Shown here: positions 43,209 through 46,520 of the stretch, in pieces | How positions within the stretch are numbered: the first letter of the stretch is position 1 | Layout: the number at the start of each line of letters is the position of its first letter | Assembly: GCA_015039365.1 (NCBI GenBank) | Contig: WION01000412.1 | Location: 1 to 46,520 of the forward strand | Direction: 5' to 3' | DNA from: Amanita rubescens | Lineage: Eukaryota; Basidiomycota; Agaricomycetes; Agaricales; Amanitaceae | Length of the DNA stretch: 46,520 nt | Program-made: the position numbers and the translations under genes | The notes under the pieces: generated by a model | Told to the model about the DNA's origin: nothing | The model's database searches: none | Seen by the model: only the letters and a program-made list of their open reading frames with translations

Positions 43209-45566
43209 ATGAAGCTTCAAGTTCTTGTCGCGCTTGCGCTTCACGTATATCTCACCTGCGCTGCTCCGTCATCGACAAAGGTCACCTTGGACAAAGGTAC
43301 TTTTGTAGGCACAACGGATGGGAGAGTGAACAAATATCTGGGCATTCCCTACGCACAACCGCCGTAAGTTAAATGCGCCTCATCTGTCTCGTATATTGGT
43401 GCCTGATGCTAGGATAGTGTCGGCAACTTGCGTTATCGTCTTCCAGAGTCATACGGCTCCTACAGCGGTCACTATGATGCCACGAAGTTTGGCCCGTCAT
43501 GTACCCAGGTGGCCCGGAAATTTCCCCATGTGCCCGGTGTCTCGCCAGAGATATTGGATTACTTGAACAACACTCTTTATCAAGTTTCTAAGCCAGACAG
43601 CGAAGACTGTAATTATCCAAGCCTACTCTTCTACAATTGATTAAAATCCCTTTAACAGGCCTTACGATCAATGTGCTGACTCCTGTTGTCTCTGGCAACG
43701 AAAAGTTACCCGTCGTTGTGGTCCGTCGGCTTTATTCTATACGACCTTCTCTAACGTCGCTTTTCCTTGCAGTGGTTCCATGGAGGTGACCCGCGTTTAT
43801 GCATTGATTGAATGTGTATCGAAGTAACATCTCTTTTAGGTTTCTTCCAATTTAGCGGCAGCTCAACGTGAGTGTTCAGAATTTCACGAAGCAAAGTGAC
43901 GTGCTAAGCGTGTTGATAGTTATGATGGCTCCAACATCATCACTCGTTCAGTAGCTCTCAACCAACCCATAATCTATGTCAGCATGAACTATCGGTAGGT
44001 CATTTTGGATCTTTCAGTCATACGTATTGAATCTTATTGCTAGTATTGGCGGTACGTGTTGGTATGACTGGGCGTGAAGGTGGCCTAACGCAAGATAAGG
44101 CTTTGGTTTCATGGGCGGCGATGTCTTCAGGAATGCTGGCATAGGAAACCTTGGTCTTTACGATCGTAAGTCTTGTCGCGGTCGCTCCGTTCGTTTCTCT
44201 AATATCGAGTGACAAGAACGTTTGGCCCTTCGGTGGGTCAACAAGTACATCTCGTCGTTCGGAGGAGATCCCACCAAAGTCACAATGTGGGTTCAACGTT
44301 CAATTAGCTTTCTACTTGGCTAAAGTTTCTCCTTACAGTTGGGGTCAAAACTCTGGCGCGTATTCCGTCGGTTCTCAAATGATCACAAACGGTGGCAACA
44401 CCGAAGGCTTGTTCCACGCCGCTTTCATGCAATCTGGTGCACCCAGTCCGTTCGGTTATATGGACAACGTTCATGGCCAGCGTTACTGGAATGCTATTTC
44501 GAGTGAACTTTGCCCGACGGAAGTGGATAAGGTTGAGTGCATGAGGCAGGTGCCTTACGAAAAGCTGAGGGCTGCTATCGATGGCCAGCCCAATGTCTTC
44601 TCCTGGGAGGTACGCTTTGGTTGATTTTTTGACTTGCACGGAATGTGACGCATCTCTCAGTCGGTCATCCCAGCTTGGTGGCCACGATCCGATGGTATTT
44701 TCCTCACGAATACTGCTCAGGAGTTGGTGGCACTGGACCACGTTGCGCCAATCCCTCTTGTCATAGGTGCGACCCTAATTTTCTGTATCGTTTCATTCTG
44801 ACTATTTTTAGGTAACGTTGACGATGAGTCAACGCTATTCTCCTTTTCAAACTTAAACATTACGTATGGCACCTGTCTTTTGAGTCTGTTAATGTTATCA
44901 TTCTCACGCATCGAATTACAGCACTACTCAACTGCTCGGCAACTATGCCCACAGCAACATGTTCCCCTATATTCAACCCCAGGAACTCTCCATGCTTCTC
45001 GGTGCTCATCAACCAGCCCCAAGTGCCGGTTCGCCATTTGACACCGGTGATGCCAATGCCGACCTGGGTCCAGAATACAAACGTCAGTCAGCCGCCAAGG
45101 GTGACTTGGTTTGGCAAGCTCCTCGTCGTTCCTTCATCCAGCAAGTCTATAACAAGCAACCATGCTGGTCATTCCGTAAGTATTTTCACGTGATTCGGAT
45201 CGATCATTAATCTTTGGTGTCTTTAGTTAGCAAGCGCTACAAGCAGACGCCTTACCTTGGATCGGTAAGCGATAGATATTCACAAACCAAACCAAGATAC
45301 TAACGCACATGGTACCGTAGTTCCAAGGGTCCGATGTCCTCATGATCTACGACAAAGGTGATCTTCAGGACTATCTAATCAACTTTGTCAACAAGCAAGA
45401 CCCGAACGGCCAGAACCTATACGAGTGGCCGAAATACGATATCGACAACGTTCCATTGCTGACGCTCTATGACAATCCAGATGTTCCGGTCAATATCACT
45501 ACCGATGATTATAGGAACGCCACCATCCAGGTGGATGTTTATCTTGCTCTCAAATACCCTTTGTAA
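43209..45566 (+). CDS. Secreted type-B carboxylesterase/lipase homologue with lost catalytic residues
   Basis: Fifteen exons: 43209-43363, 43418-43608, 43659-43720, 43773-43785 (13 nt), 43840-43867, 43920-43994, 44044-44051 (8 nt), 44100-44165, 44217-44286, 44339-44609, 44661-44766, 44812-44863, 44922-45175, 45227-45264, 45321-45566. They sum to 1635 nt, a 544-aa protein with every phase consistent. Residues 1-18 are a signal peptide (LQVLVALALHVYLTCA). Fold landmarks of the Candida rugosa lipase/cholinesterase family are present: YLGIPYAQPP, EDCLTINVLTP, NYR, FGGDPTKVT, AAFMQSG and SAGSPFDTG. The elbow that should read GESAG or GQSAG reads GQNSG, so the nucleophile position is Asn227. The usual catalytic His (LGSFHGSD) is Gln465. 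The oxyanion loop HGGGF is HGGFF. The acidic residue Glu354 (DDE) remains. It is probably a secreted pseudoenzyme. Confidence 0.9.
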
Positions 45567-46080
45567 TTTTTATCTACGAGCGAAAAATACACTTTCTTGC
45601 ATCGCTGAGATATATATTTTCTTGGACATTTATATATCGTTGGCGTTCAGTCCTATCAGTATCTAATCCATTAAGTCATTTAGCGTGGCTTGCTGCCGTG
45701 GTCGCTTTAGTCGAGAGATGACTTGTGCTGAGTGTTAGGAATGGTCACATTTGCGGTAAGAGGTATACTACCCACCATTCCATGACGCGATCAAGGATAG
45801 GGTGTATCAACCAGATTCACGCAGATTGTACTTTTGCTACGCGCGCAATTCTAAGTACTGGCCCTGCCACATTTATTCTAAAGCAGAAAAACGTAGTTTG
45901 CGGCAGAAGAGCCTGCAAAACGGTAAATTTCCAGCTCGTTCCCCACCCGGACCATTTCTCACTGGGGTCACCGTGATGACGGCAGATAAGGTTTCTAAGT
46001 CCGACTAATGACTCTGAGCGCTCGCGACGATGTTACTGGAGCTACGTGGTTCGTCCGCACGCCTGTTTTTCTTCATGTCT
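45567..46080. other. Intergenic, nothing recognised
   Basis: AT-rich 3' flank of the esterase gene, then presumed promoter or first exon of the F-box gene at the right edge. Confidence 0.4.
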
Positions 46081-46082
46081 TT

Positions 46083-46520
46083 TAATCTATCGCATAAGCA
46101 ACCCCACTACATCACTTCCACTCCCCGGCGATTTGCTCGAAGAAATTTTCATGCATCTAGACGCACAAGATCTCAGAAAGTGCCTGCCGGTATCAAAGCA
46201 AATCAACAATTTCATACATTCCTCGGTGATCCTTCGGTATCGATTGGCCTGTCATGCGGCGGGCGTCGTTGACAACACGTATTGCACGCTCTCATTCGCG
46301 GCACGCTACGAGGCTCTGATGAAGCGAGAAAAGGCATGGTGCAGGTTTCAGCCAGCCTTTATAAAGACATTTGATGATGTGCATAACCGATATCCCGTGT
46401 GGGACTTGACATCGGGCGTCTATCTGTATTATTTCCATGTCTCGGTCCATATTTATCACCTGCACTATTGCTTGCTTCCATCCACACCCGACGATGTTCT
46501 ACGATGGACAGCCATACCCA
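46083..46520 (+). CDS. F-box protein, N-terminal part (runs off the window)
   Basis: The frame containing LPLPGDLLEEIFMHLD, then AQDLRKCLPVSKQINNFI, is a clear F-box (Skp1-binding) motif of about 40 residues, and it stays open to the window edge. After it comes RYRLACHAAGVVDN, the spacing seen in many agaric F-box proteins, where the domain is followed by a variable substrate-binding region. The frame is open upstream to about 46083 without an ATG, so a first exon with the start codon probably lies between 46020 and 46100; an acceptor-like cataag precedes 46100. The role is expected to be substrate recognition in an SCF ubiquitin ligase. Confidence 0.7.

Overview
This is a eukaryotic, almost certainly fungal window, and most likely from an agaricomycete basidiomycete. 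The clearest genes are cut into many short exons by GT-AG introns of about 42-85 nt. Promoters are CT-rich, several carry a TATA box about 85-95 nt before the ATG, and the gene set (fungal NCS1 permease, Ran1-like kinase, fungal Old Yellow Enzyme, Candida rugosa lipase-like esterase, F-box/LRR-like proteins) fits a fungus. All assignments come from reading the sequence; no searches were run.

Layout. At 0.3-2.8 kb (minus strand) lies a 15-exon NCS1 nucleobase/allantoin/thiamine-type permease with a 5-nt microexon, a GC-AG intron and one extra base that breaks the frame. Weak gene-like segments follow at 3.0-3.6 and 5.5-6.1 kb. Between them (4.2-5.3 kb, minus) is a three-exon disordered protein with a KEN box and an RxxL motif. 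At 6.5-10.2 kb is a large Ran1/Sks1-type protein kinase. At 12.0-13.2 kb are two small unrecognised genes. The stretch 13.5-16.0 kb is a gene-free, degenerate tandem array with a roughly 30-nt GC-rich core repeated about nine times, and it contains a 1.2-kb-offset direct duplication. At 16-19.7 kb there are only coding-like scraps.

The most unusual region is 20.0-36.5 kb. It holds a tandem family of small secreted repeat proteins that share one promoter module, a two-codon first exon (Met-Lys), a similar first intron and nearly the same signal peptide. Their mature parts are completely different: a collagen-like Gly-Pro-Pro tract plus an 8-Cys domain; an Asn/Gln/Thr linker plus the same 8-Cys domain; a 31-residue His/Pro repeat; a His-rich metal-binding-like repeat; and a roughly 71-residue Pro-rich repeat. 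Around them are a leaderless His-rich copy, an inverted decayed Pro-rich copy and orphan flank duplicates. This looks like a birth-and-death cluster that builds new secreted or wall proteins behind a constant leader.

Right part. A seven-exon cyclophilin (37.3-38.1 kb) and a single-exon LRR-like protein (38.5-39.6 kb) come first. They are followed by an Old Yellow Enzyme (40.8-42.3 kb, frame break at its C-terminus), a 15-exon secreted type-B carboxylesterase homologue (43.2-45.6 kb) with an intact frame but with its nucleophile, catalytic His and oxyanion-loop Gly replaced, and a partial F-box protein running off the right edge.

There are at least four apparent 1-2 base frame breaks in otherwise good gene models (permease, His-rich protein, H/P-repeat leader, Old Yellow Enzyme). 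They may be real decay or indel errors in the assembly; raw-read or RNA evidence would separate these.
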